DNA of 32,548 nt from a virus. A program made the translations under genes and the position numbers. Numbering within the stretch: position 1 is the stretch's first letter; every line of letters starts with the position of its first letter. A model generated the notes under the pieces. It was given only the letters and a program-made list of their open reading frames with translations, was not told the DNA's origin and did not search any database. This document shows, piece after piece, positions 1 to 6,885 of the stretch. The stretch is taken from positions 1 to 32,548 of IMG/VR virus record IMGVR_UViG_3300014502_000022; one strand, given 5' to 3'.

Positions 1-124
1 ATGATGTAAAAACCTCTTTTGAGAGGCCGTAGAGACAGTTTCATGTAAGACCTATATCTTTTATCATCTCAGTTATGAAAGCCCGGCAAATTAAAAAACT
101 ACAAAATTTAATATTATCGAAATA

Positions 125-137
125 TTGTATATATTTG
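125..137 (+). promoter_or_regulatory. Bacteroidota-type promoter box P1
   Basis: The 13-mer ttgtatatatttg contains TATATTTG (130-137), matching the TAnnTTTG -7 element known for Bacteroidota housekeeping promoters. The same 13-mer recurs exactly at 8731 and 19326, each time just before a gene block, which argues that it is a real phage promoter. No clear TTTG -33 element is visible. It is preceded by two AATATT copies spaced by five bases (110-126). It would drive the accessory operon that starts at 265. Confidence 0.6.
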
Positions 138-217
138 TGTAGTTCTTTTGACGGCTGTAGCTTGGATAATAGCATAAGACAGGCATTAAACACTTAATTG
201 TGGCTAATCATATTCTC

Positions 218-250
218 AGTCCGGGCTAAGTCAATTTAACCCGGACTTTT
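218..250 (+). terminator. Terminator-like hairpin in the leader of the first operon
   Basis: The left arm agtccgggctaa (218-229) pairs with ttaacccggact (236-247) with one mismatch, around a six-base loop. The right arm is followed by a run of four T. It sits between promoter P1 and the first gene, so it either ends a short transcript of roughly 105 nt or acts as a leaky attenuator. The short T tract makes it weaker than a textbook intrinsic terminator. Confidence 0.5.
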
Positions 251-264
251 AATTTACAGAGAGC

Positions 265-813
265 ATGATTGAACTTATTCAGAATCAGCAAACCCCTCAG
301 GCAGAGGAGACAGCAGACCCCATTATCGACAAACAGTTAATTGAAGAGTGCCTCAAGTTCGTAGAGACACTTGATGACTGTGCCGGGTTATCAGCAAATC
401 AACTAATGAAAGACGGCTACCGGATTAATAAACGGTTCTTCTTTGCTGTCAAGTCAGCAGACAAACATGAGTTCGTAACAATCCTTAACCCGGTCATACA
501 TGAGTATTACGGGAAGACGGCCACTACCATAGAGGGCTGTCTCTCTCATGGGGGAGACAAAAAAGACGGAAGGCGAATTTACGTCAGCCGGTATCATGGA
601 ATCCGGGTAACCTATATGGATATGTGGGGAGAGAAATATACCGGGGAATTTGAGGGCTTTTCATCTCAGGTATTTCAGCATTGTACCGATCATCTTAACG
701 GGGTAAAAGAAAAGTTCATGGATGAGACTCAGGAAAACAAGCAAGGGCGAAACGAACCCTGTAGATGTGGCTCAGGTCTCAAGTATAAAAAATGTCACGG
801 TTCACTTAACTAA
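265..813 (+). CDS. Peptide deformylase-like protein with C-terminal SEC-C zinc motif
   Basis: 182 aa. The three peptide deformylase signature regions are in order: motif I C-A-G-L-S-A-N-Q (39-46, normally GxGLAAxQ), motif II E-G-C-L-S (90-94) and motif III Q-H-C-T-D-H-L (138-144, normally QHExDHL). The metal ligands Cys92, His139 and His143 are present, but the catalytic glutamate of HExxH is a cysteine (codon TGT). Deformylases remove the formyl group from nascent peptides at the ribosome, and loss of this Glu is expected to abolish or alter that activity. A SEC-C zinc motif follows at 161-178 (CxC, eight residues, CH), a module also found on SecA and YecA-type proteins; as a tail here it could act as a docking device. 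It is the first gene after promoter P1. The fold assignment is firm; catalytic function is doubtful. Confidence 0.85.
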   Translation: MIELIQNQQTPQAEETADPIIDKQLIEECLKFVETLDDCAGLSANQLMKDGYRINKRFFFAVKSADKHEFVTILNPVIHEYYGKTATTIEGCLSHGGDKKDGRRIYVSRYHGIRVTYMDMWGEKYTGEFEGFSSQVFQHCTDHLNGVKEKFMDETQENKQGRNEPCRCGSGLKYKKCHGSLN

Positions 814-818
814 ATTAT

Positions 819-1379
819 ATGAAATCAACTTCTTTACCCTTGGCAAAGATCAAGGGGAACTCAGGCCAAATAAAAGGCCTACCACGAAACCCCCGGTTCA
901 TCAAGGATGACCGATATCAAAAACTGAAACAGTCTATAATCGACCTCCCGGAGATGCTTGACCTCAGGGAATTAATTGTCTTCCCCCACAAAGGGGAATT
1001 TGTCGTTATAGGGGGAAATATGAGACTGATGGCACTCAAGGAATTGGAGCATAAGACAGCCCCCTGTAAAGTGTTGCCTGAAACGACCCCGGTTGATGTA
1101 TTGAAAGCGATTACGATCAAGGATAATATCAACTATGGCGAACACGACTTTGAGGCTCTTCTCAATGAGTGGGATAAAGATATCATAACTGATTGGGGGG
1201 TAGAGGTAGACGGATTCGCTTTTCAGCCGTCCTTCAGCCCGGAGAAATCCGGTAAGGAAATTACACAGGCTGACATGGAAAAGGCGCAGGGTAAAATTGA
1301 CGGAGGCTTTACCGGGGTCAAGCCTAAAATTGAGGTAACGTGCCCCGAATGTGGTAATTCATTTTATATCAATCAGTAA
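819..1379 (+). CDS. ParB/sulfiredoxin-fold protein 1 with C-terminal CxxC
   Basis: 186 aa. The ParB-like N-terminal domain is recognised from N-P-R-F at 24-27 followed by a helix rich in charged residues, a D-L-R-E-L-I-V strand near 48-54 and the hallmark I-G-G-N-M-R-L-M-A-L (64-73), equivalent to the GxxRxxA nucleotide-binding box. A C-terminal segment around 175-182 carries C-P-E-C-G, half a zinc ribbon. Such domains occur in phage genes associated with DNA methyltransferases, in partition proteins and in nucleases; enzymatic activity cannot be read from sequence. It starts five bases after the deformylase-like gene, and its stop overlaps the next ATG (taATG). It is one of three ParB-fold genes in this operon and the most divergent of them. 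Confidence 0.8.
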   Translation: MKSTSLPLAKIKGNSGQIKGLPRNPRFIKDDRYQKLKQSIIDLPEMLDLRELIVFPHKGEFVVIGGNMRLMALKELEHKTAPCKVLPETTPVDVLKAITIKDNINYGEHDFEALLNEWDKDIITDWGVEVDGFAFQPSFSPEKSGKEITQADMEKAQGKIDGGFTGVKPKIEVTCPECGNSFYINQ

Positions 1380-1654
1380 TGACAGAAAGAGCATTAATTC
1401 AGTTTCTTGAGGCGAACACATGGACGTTCGCAAAGACAATGCCGAAGACCCCCCATTGGTATATTGTCAAGGACAAATGTACTGACTCTGACCTTTTTGT
1501 AGAGGCAGTTAAACTTCTTCAGAAAATAGGAATCCCTGAAAAGTTTGGTAAAGCGACATTCAAATATTATGTGATCGGAGAGTTCAAGTATTGGACTAAT
1601 GGATATCCCCCTGACATGACTACGATCATAAATAGATTCAAGCCTGAGGTATGA
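1379..1654 (+). CDS. Small conserved-looking phage protein, function unknown
   Basis: 91 aa. I do not recognise a named family. Visible features are an aromatic stretch P-H-W-Y-I-V near 25-30, a helix around 38-50, and a C-terminal Y-W-T-N-G...T-T-I-I-N-R-F pattern (about 71-87) that I associate with small phage proteins of unknown role. There is no signal peptide, membrane segment or metal motif. It is translationally coupled on both sides (taATG upstream, ATGA downstream), so it belongs to the modification-type operon. It could be an accessory subunit of the neighbouring ParB or methyltransferase proteins, but that rests only on position. Confidence 0.65.
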   Translation: MTERALIQFLEANTWTFAKTMPKTPHWYIVKDKCTDSDLFVEAVKLLQKIGIPEKFGKATFKYYVIGEFKYWTNGYPPDMTTIINRFKPEV

Positions 1655-2208
1655 TTTATAGCATTGAATACTGTCATGTCTATACCGACAAAGGGGTAGA
1701 TGAACAGGCTGAGAACTCAATTACGATCCTGAAAGATGTTCTTAAAGATATCAGGGAAGAGGAATTTGAGTTGGCTGTAATGGTTGATGACTATACCCCG
1801 GCAAATTGTGAGTTCAGCTATAAGCAGTTCATTGAGTTTATTTCAGCCCGAAATGCTACCCCCTCAATCCTTATCAAAGAAAGCTCTTTGCTATTGATGA
1901 ATGAGGTCACTCTTAACCGGATGCCTGAGGGTAAACTCAAGCAGTCATATATAACCTATATTTCAGGCAAGGGGCTTCATCCGTGTTCCCTGTTTGTCGC
2001 AACATGGTATCTGATCCGGTTGGGATGGATTCAGCCCGGGAAATTAGAGACAGTAATCGATACCGGATTCCGGGTTGCTGACAGGCTGATCAACATCTTG
2101 CCTGTTCACTTTTTAGAGGCTGAAAACAAGGCCTCAAAGATTCTTCGATCAATCGGTGTTCCTGTATCTAAACTTATAACAAATATCTACATTGAAGACA
2201 AAAAGTAA
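1651..2208 (+). CDS. Hypothetical protein in modification-type operon
   Basis: 185 aa; not recognised. It is a soluble-looking, mixed alpha/beta protein with no signal peptide or membrane helix. It opens with a Y-S-I-E-Y-C-H-V strand, has an acidic V-M-V-D-D-Y-T-P segment near 43-50 that could be a beta-strand plus acidic turn, and a hydrophobic middle around 112-128. The start ATG overlaps the preceding stop (ATGA), and its end overlaps the TTG start of the NNMT-type methyltransferase by 17 bases. This tight coupling suggests it is made with, and perhaps acts with, that methyltransferase. Confidence 0.65.
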   Translation: MIYSIEYCHVYTDKGVDEQAENSITILKDVLKDIREEEFELAVMVDDYTPANCEFSYKQFIEFISARNATPSILIKESSLLLMNEVTLNRMPEGKLKQSYITYISGKGLHPCSLFVATWYLIRLGWIQPGKLETVIDTGFRVADRLINILPVHFLEAENKASKILRSIGVPVSKLITNIYIEDKK

Positions 2209-2911
2209 CCCTTGGCCTAAGTTTAACCCGGCTGAATATGTCAGGAAAAACTATGAGAAAATGTCTATTCCCGATGTAGTGTTGGCTACTCATCTGATTG
2301 AATGGAATAGTGTTCATGGTAGATCAGGTCAGATATTGGAAATAGGGGGTGCAGTTAATCTCTACCCGATCTTTATTATGTTGCCCTTTTTTGAGAAAAT
2401 AATTGTTACCGATATCGTAGATGAAAATCTTTGGTATTTAAGATCACAACAAAGGGAAATGGATACCCTTTGGCGTCAATATATCGGCCTGATCAGAACT
2501 CTTAATGATAAGTTTTACAATTTTGATTTTCAGACAGCCCTCCGGGAACGGGTTACTGTCAGATCGTTATCAATCTTTGATATTGAGAAAGAGCGATACA
2601 GTCATATCTCTATGAACTTCGTTGCTGAGAGTATCACAGATGACCCGGATGAATTTGTCCGGGCTTGTAATTGTGTTATGGCAGGGCTTAAAAAAGGGGG
2701 TTATCTTACCGCATCATTTATGTCAGGTAGCCGGGGCTACGTGGTTAACGGGGTTGACTTCCCGGCCGTAGCCATTGATCCTACGGGGGTAGCTGACACG
2801 TTCAGGGCTATGGATGACCTACGGGTCAGATATATACCAATATTCGGCAAACCGCTTAGAAATGGCTATAACGGTATTATTCACTTAACAGCTAAAAAGA
2901 ATGGAAAATAA
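2192..2911 (+). CDS. NNMT/PNMT-type SAM-dependent methyltransferase
   Basis: 239 aa from a TTG start; a later in-frame ATG at 2261 would remove an N-terminal Y-x(n)-Y region typical of this family, so the TTG is preferred. The Rossmann methyltransferase core shows I-L-E-I-G-G-A (motif I, about 48-54), an acidic I-V-T-D-I-V-D strand (motif II), and the family-specific block N-F-V-A-E-S-I-T-D-D (about 142-151) followed by a G-G-Y-L strand. Relatives in the NNMT/PNMT/TEMT superfamily methylate small amines, nicotinamide or thioethers rather than DNA. The substrate here is unknown. It is surrounded by ParB-fold, glycosyltransferase-like and DNA-methyltransferase genes, so a role in preparing or decorating a modified nucleotide is possible but inferred. 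Confidence 0.7.
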   Translation: MKTKSNPWPKFNPAEYVRKNYEKMSIPDVVLATHLIEWNSVHGRSGQILEIGGAVNLYPIFIMLPFFEKIIVTDIVDENLWYLRSQQREMDTLWRQYIGLIRTLNDKFYNFDFQTALRERVTVRSLSIFDIEKERYSHISMNFVAESITDDPDEFVRACNCVMAGLKKGGYLTASFMSGSRGYVVNGVDFPAVAIDPTGVADTFRAMDDLRVRYIPIFGKPLRNGYNGIIHLTAKKNGK

Positions 2912-3638
2912 ACTTGGTATGATTGTGATCCTGAATTGTGAAAGACGAAAACAGGAAGGTCAGTATATGTATAAACTTTTAGAGATGAACGCTAAGGCCT
3001 TAGGGATTCCGGTAGTCATCAGTTTTGATGATGGCTCTCTTCATATTTGGGGAAACTTCAGACAGGCCTTACAGATCGGAGAAAACAAAGGAACTCATAG
3101 AATGATCATTCATGATGACGTTAGTATTGACAGGCTTGCGATTGAGAAAGCGATTCATATCTTGAATTATCTCCCGGCTGACTCTTATCTCAGTATTTAT
3201 AACCCGGACAATTCAGACTATCGGAAAGCCCGGGCAGAGAAGAAGCGGATCCTACAAACAAAAACAAACTTTTGGCTTCAGGCCTGTATTTATCCTGACA
3301 ACCTTTGTGCTGACTTCCTGAATTGGGTTGACGCTAATGTAGCCCCTGAATACCCATACGAAGACGGAAGACTCAGCCCGTTTATAGACACTCAGGAAAA
3401 GACAATGTTTGCAGTTGTTCCCGGGTTGGTTCAGCACTTTGGGGCTTATAGGTCTACATTTAAACAGGGGGGAGTCGTTGCCGGGCATAAACGCTACTCC
3501 GCAACGGTTAACGGATCGCAGAATGTCAAGGACGTGGATTGGGAATCTGAGTTTAAGAATCCTTTTATGGCAAAGATGAAGACAGATAATTATCTCACTA
3601 AATTGCAAAAGAAAAACTTGGAGGCAGGGCTATGTTAG
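2901..3638 (+). CDS. Glycosyltransferase-like protein (GT-A type, putative)
   Basis: 245 aa. It begins with an I-V-I-L-N-C-E-R-R strand, then R-M-I-I-H-D-D-V (about 67-74), which resembles the acidic metal/nucleotide-sugar site of GT-A glycosyltransferases. The C-terminal half has V-V-P-G-L-V-Q-H-F-G (about 172-181), a pattern I associate with phage glycosyltransferase-like proteins. A predicted role is transfer of a sugar to DNA, a protein or a surface glycan; no acceptor can be deduced. It overlaps the methyltransferase by 11 bases and the next ParB-fold gene by seven. Its location in the accessory operon, away from the fibres, makes DNA or nucleotide decoration worth considering. Confidence 0.55.
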   Translation: MENKLGMIVILNCERRKQEGQYMYKLLEMNAKALGIPVVISFDDGSLHIWGNFRQALQIGENKGTHRMIIHDDVSIDRLAIEKAIHILNYLPADSYLSIYNPDNSDYRKARAEKKRILQTKTNFWLQACIYPDNLCADFLNWVDANVAPEYPYEDGRLSPFIDTQEKTMFAVVPGLVQHFGAYRSTFKQGGVVAGHKRYSATVNGSQNVKDVDWESEFKNPFMAKMKTDNYLTKLQKKNLEAGLC

Positions 3639-4057
3639 CAGACAGGATCGCAAACGACAAAATTGAAAAGACTTCCGGGAAACTCACTATTGATTATGTT
3701 CCGGTCAAAGATATCTATCCGAATGAGTATAACCCGAATCAGCATACGGCTGATAGTTTTGACCTACTCATCAAAAGTATTGTTTATTTCGGGTTTACTC
3801 AGCCGATAGTGGTTCACAGGGCTACTATGAAGATAGTTGACGGGGAAAACAGATTCAGGGCTGCCTGTATCTTAGAGATGGAAGAAGTGCCTGTTTGTTT
3901 CGTTGACTTTGATCCTATCAAACTCAGGTTTGCAACTATAATGCACAACCGGGCAAGGGGCAGGGAGAATCAGGAATTGATTACCCGGCTCTATGATGAA
4001 CTTGATAAGGCAGACACAGATTACAAGAAACTTTTATTACTTGATCGCAATGAGTAA
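3632..4057 (+). CDS. ParB/sulfiredoxin-fold protein 2
   Basis: 141 aa, essentially a single ParB-like domain. Signature elements are N-E-Y-N-P-N-Q (31-37), G-F-T-Q-P-I-V-V (54-61), I-V-D-G-E-N-R-F-R-A-A (68-78) and M-H-N-R-A-R-G (104-110). It shares YNPNQ, TQPIV, VDGxxRF and HNRARG with the third ParB-like protein (from 5724), so the two are paralogues or drawn from one family, while the first is more distant. The ATG lies just after a good Shine-Dalgarno-like ggagg (3620-3624), unusual in this window. The next gene, a DNA methyltransferase, starts inside its last codons, implying coupled production. ParB-methyltransferase pairs are common in phages; the ParB partner may guide or license the enzyme, which is inference. 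Confidence 0.82.
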   Translation: MLADRIANDKIEKTSGKLTIDYVPVKDIYPNEYNPNQHTADSFDLLIKSIVYFGFTQPIVVHRATMKIVDGENRFRAACILEMEEVPVCFVDFDPIKLRFATIMHNRARGRENQELITRLYDELDKADTDYKKLLLLDRNE

Positions 4058-4586
4058 AAACTACAACAAAGACATTATGTCATGGGAGTCCTTTCCGGGA
4101 CATGATCTGATATGGTGCGACCCCCCTTGGGAGCAGAAGATGGTAAACTTCTTTCAGACTAAATTGAAGCAGGATTCAGGCCGGGTAGCCAACAATACCA
4201 TTGAGGGCATTATTGATCAGTTGGCTAAATTGGCCTCTACTGAAAAGCCTTGTTATGTCGAATACGGAATGGCCGGGCATCAGCTTGTTCTTGATAAGAT
4301 GAAAAAGAGGGGTCATGCACTCAATTTTATCAGTCATGGAATCCAAACATCAAAACGGCCTTTCGTTATCATGTGCTTTAATACAAGCGTTCCGGCTAAC
4401 GTCAACAGATCAGGCTTGAATATCGTAACCGATACCCTGATGGATTTTCAAGGAAAGGGGATAGTCTTTGATCCATTTGCCGGGATCGGAGTAACGGCTA
4501 CGGCTGTCAGAAAAGCCGGGTGGGAGTATATAGGCTCAGAAATTAATCCGGCTCGTTATCACAGGCTAATGCAAGCGAATCCATGA
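4050..4586 (+). CDS. DNA N-methyltransferase (DPPW type)
   Basis: 178 aa from the ATG at 4050, which overlaps the ParB-like gene by eight bases; a longer version from 3993 would only add residues out of register with the domain. Catalytic motif IV C-D-P-P-W (23-27) precedes the SAM-binding motif I F-D-P-F-A-G-I-G (140-147), the beta-class order of exocyclic amino methyltransferases. The expected product is N6-methyladenine or N4-methylcytosine; DPPW is commonest in adenine enzymes. The protein is short, with little space for a target-recognition domain between motifs, so site choice may need a partner such as the adjacent ParB-like protein. Typical phage use would be protection from host restriction. 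Confidence 0.85.
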   Translation: MSKNYNKDIMSWESFPGHDLIWCDPPWEQKMVNFFQTKLKQDSGRVANNTIEGIIDQLAKLASTEKPCYVEYGMAGHQLVLDKMKKRGHALNFISHGIQTSKRPFVIMCFNTSVPANVNRSGLNIVTDTLMDFQGKGIVFDPFAGIGVTATAVRKAGWEYIGSEINPARYHRLMQANP

Positions 4587-5761
4587 AAATCTTTACAAAA
4601 CAAAACGTCTTTGATGCAGCCCTTGAAAGGATCAGGCTCTTATATGATGAGTTTCCCCATGTCGTAGTCTCGTTTTCCGGGGGGAAGGATTCTACTGTTT
4701 GTTTTGAGTTGACAAAGATCGTTGCCCGGGAAAGAGGTCGTTTACCCCTCAAGGTTGTCTTCATGGATCAGGAAGCGGAGTGGCAAGCGACAGTTGATTT
4801 TATGAGGGAGGTAATGTCAGACCCGGACGTAGACCCTTATTGGTTTCAGGGAGAGTTTCAGATCACTAACAACACTTCCGGGGATGATCATTGGTGCTAT
4901 TGTTGGAAGAAAGGAGACGAATGGATCAGGCCTAAGGAAGATATCTCAGTCAAGGAAAACACATTCGGAACGGTCAGGATCAAGGAAATCCTTGGCAAGA
5001 TAATCGACAGCCTATACCCGGATGAACCTGCTTGTTACATAGCCGGGGTCAGGGCTGAGGAAACTCCTGCACGAACTTTAGGCCTAACATCAGACCCGAC
5101 ATACAAGTATATCACTTGGGGCAAAAAGATGAATAAGGCTCTGAATCATTACACGTTTTACCCTATCTACGATTGGTCATATACTGACATTTGGAAAGCG
5201 ATCTTTGTAAATGATTGGCCTTATAACAAACTGTATGATTACATGTATCAGCATCAGATACCTATTCAGCAAATGAGGGTATCATCTGTTCATCATGAGG
5301 GGGCTATCGCTACGCTTGGATTTCTTCAGGAGATTGAGCCGGAGACATGGAACGCCCTGACTAAAAGACTACATGGCGTAAACACAGCCGGGCAGGGAAC
5401 AAAAGACTTTTTTCAGGTAAAGGAATTGCCTTTCATGTTTGACACATGGATTGAATACCGGGATTACTTACTTGAGAATCTTGTAGAGTCTGAGGACTAT
5501 CGTAAGATATTCAGACGCACCTTTGCACACATGGATAAACGCTACATCAGGGGTAATGATATGCTGACAGAAAAGTATATCAAGGAATGTATCTCTGAGA
5601 TTCTAACGGTTGACGTAGAGATGGTAAAGCTGAATAACTTCAAGAGACGGCCTGAGACTAATGGTTGGCTTAAATGGAAAGAGTTGGGGAGAGAACCCCG
5701 GGTATTAAATAAATTCGTTGAGTATGAAAGAAATAATAAAGCTGATTCTTCGAAAGTATAA
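4583..5761 (+). CDS. PAPS-reductase/PP-loop ATP pyrophosphatase (IbrA/YbdN-like, DUF3440)
   Basis: 392 aa. The PP-loop S-G-G-K-D-S lies at 32-37, and a G-V-R-A-E-E motif at 155-160 is typical of the PAPS reductase-like family. A C-Y-C pair at 105-107 could bind metal. Length and the tryptophan/tyrosine-rich middle (I-T-W-G-K, Y-P-I-Y-D-W near 177-198) match the DUF3440 group that includes E. coli YbdN and IbrA. PP-loop enzymes adenylate a substrate, and relatives include DndC of the DNA phosphorothioation system. Exact chemistry for IbrA-like proteins is not established. The following ParB-like gene reproduces the ibrA-ibrB (ybdN-ybdM) arrangement. ATGA overlap with the DNA methyltransferase places it in the same operon. 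Confidence 0.85.
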   Translation: MKIFTKQNVFDAALERIRLLYDEFPHVVVSFSGGKDSTVCFELTKIVARERGRLPLKVVFMDQEAEWQATVDFMREVMSDPDVDPYWFQGEFQITNNTSGDDHWCYCWKKGDEWIRPKEDISVKENTFGTVRIKEILGKIIDSLYPDEPACYIAGVRAEETPARTLGLTSDPTYKYITWGKKMNKALNHYTFYPIYDWSYTDIWKAIFVNDWPYNKLYDYMYQHQIPIQQMRVSSVHHEGAIATLGFLQEIEPETWNALTKRLHGVNTAGQGTKDFFQVKELPFMFDTWIEYRDYLLENLVESEDYRKIFRRTFAHMDKRYIRGNDMLTEKYIKECISEILTVDVEMVKLNNFKRRPETNGWLKWKELGREPRVLNKFVEYERNNKADSSKV

Positions 5762-6392
5762 AGAGTCAGAGAACAAAATTGAATTCCTGAATGACCTTCG
5801 GGAATTTATTCATTCAGAGTTATCAGAACTCAAGGGTCAGCCCGTAGACTTTGTGAAATGGGTCCCGGCTGATATGGTTAAGGCAAATGACTACAATCCT
5901 AATCAGGTTGCCCGGGTAGAGATGAAACTGTTATATACTTCAATTCTCCATGATGGCTACACTCAGCCAATAGTAACAGTCTTCGACAAACTGAATAACA
6001 AATACGTCATAGTTGATGGATTCCATAGATTCTTTACACTGAAGGAGAATAAAGATATCTTTGACCGCAATCAGGGTATGTTGCCCGTAGTCGTTATTGA
6101 CAAAGATATAAATGACCGAATGGCCTCTACTGTGAGACATAACAGGGCAAGGGGAAAACACTCTGTAAAAGGAATGTCAAGCATGGTATTTGAGATGTTG
6201 AATAATGGTTGGTCAGATGAGGCTATCTGTAACAAACTTGGAATGGAGCCAGAGGAATTACTGAAGCTGAAACACATTACCGGGTTCTCAAAACTGTTTA
6301 AGGATACGGAGTACGGTCTTGCATGGGTAACTAAGCATCAGATATTATTGAAGAAGGGTTATTTTGAAACATTGAAAAACGCTGAGAAATGA
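5724..6392 (+). CDS. ParB/sulfiredoxin-fold protein 3 (IbrB/YbdM-like)
   Basis: 222 aa from the ATG at 5724; a TTG two codons upstream is possible. The ParB-like core spans roughly 40-145 with N-D-Y-N-P-N-Q (55-61), Y-T-Q-P-I-V (79-84), V-D-G-F-H-R-F (97-103) and R-H-N-R-A-R-G-K-H (138-146). The C-terminal part (about 150-222) contains a helix-turn-helix-like W-S-D-E-A-I-C-N-K-L-G-M stretch. It overlaps the IbrA-like gene by 38 bases, as expected for an IbrA/IbrB pair. In E. coli IbrA and IbrB were described as activators of immunoglobulin-binding protein genes; in phages such pairs are widespread and their job is unknown. DNA binding is plausible from the HTH-like segment. Confidence 0.82.
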   Translation: MKEIIKLILRKYKESENKIEFLNDLREFIHSELSELKGQPVDFVKWVPADMVKANDYNPNQVARVEMKLLYTSILHDGYTQPIVTVFDKLNNKYVIVDGFHRFFTLKENKDIFDRNQGMLPVVVIDKDINDRMASTVRHNRARGKHSVKGMSSMVFEMLNNGWSDEAICNKLGMEPEELLKLKHITGFSKLFKDTEYGLAWVTKHQILLKKGYFETLKNAEK

Positions 6393-6646
6393 ATTACTAC
6401 AAGGCACTTGAATTAGCTGATGACACAGGTAAGGGTATTCGTAAGTTTCAGTTTACGCAAACCAATGATGACAGTACATGGGCTGTAGGCTATTGTGCAA
6501 TCAATAGGTGTAAGCATGATTCTGCAATAGAGGCCTCTGACTGTTATCGTAAGTATTGCCGGGAACACAATCATGGTAACTTACCCGGGGGATTTCCGTT
6601 AGAGTCAGAAGACGGAACTGAATTGGTATTCTATGGAAGTTATTGA
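6389..6646 (+). CDS. Small hypothetical protein
   Basis: 85 aa; not recognised. It contains four cysteines and four histidines in its central part (G-Y-C, R-C-K-H, D-C-Y-R, Y-C-R-E-H-N-H), a spread that could form a zinc site though no canonical spacing is evident. No signal peptide or membrane helix. Its ATG overlaps the ParB-like gene stop (ATGA) and it is followed by another small gene with a four-base overlap, so it is co-translated within the operon that runs into the terminase genes. Confidence 0.6.
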   Translation: MNYYKALELADDTGKGIRKFQFTQTNDDSTWAVGYCAINRCKHDSAIEASDCYRKYCREHNHGNLPGGFPLESEDGTELVFYGSY

Positions 6647-6879
6647 TTTATCCGGCAATGATACAAGAGTTGATGATTGAAGTCGAGAACAGGAAACTTT
6701 CAGAGATGGATATTGAGCAACCGATTCAATATAGACCATTAAGATTCCGGGTGAGAGCCTTAGTAGGATATTGGGTATCGACAGAGGCTATTGTGGTATA
6801 TGTCGGAGTGCAGACTTTTAATGCAAAGATAACGTCTCACAATATCGCTATGCTTGAAACAATTTTGAATGAAAGCTGA
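6643..6879 (+). CDS. Small hypothetical protein upstream of terminase
   Basis: 78 aa from a TTG overlapping the previous stop, or 73 aa from the ATG at 6658; the overlap favours the TTG but the choice is not secure. The sequence is basic in the middle (R-P-L-R-F-R-V-R) and predicts alternating strands with a C-terminal helix. No family was recognised. It ends six bases before the terminase small subunit. A small DNA-binding or regulatory role would fit the position, but nothing in the sequence proves it. Confidence 0.55.
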   Translation: MIYPAMIQELMIEVENRKLSEMDIEQPIQYRPLRFRVRALVGYWVSTEAIVVYVGVQTFNAKITSHNIAMLETILNES

Positions 6880-6885
6880 AACGAA

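Noticed and set aside
13-26. Short hairpin cctct-tttg-agagg near the window start
   Set aside because: Five-base stem with no following T tract; too weak to call a terminator.
144-235. tRNA-like D-arm pattern (tagcttggataatagca) in the leader
   Set aside because: No acceptor stem pairing, no proper anticodon stem and no GGTTCRA-type T arm could be formed.
3993-4049. Upstream start for the DNA methyltransferase
   Set aside because: The extra 19 residues overlap the ParB-like gene and are unrelated to the domain; ATG 4050 fits the coupled arrangement.
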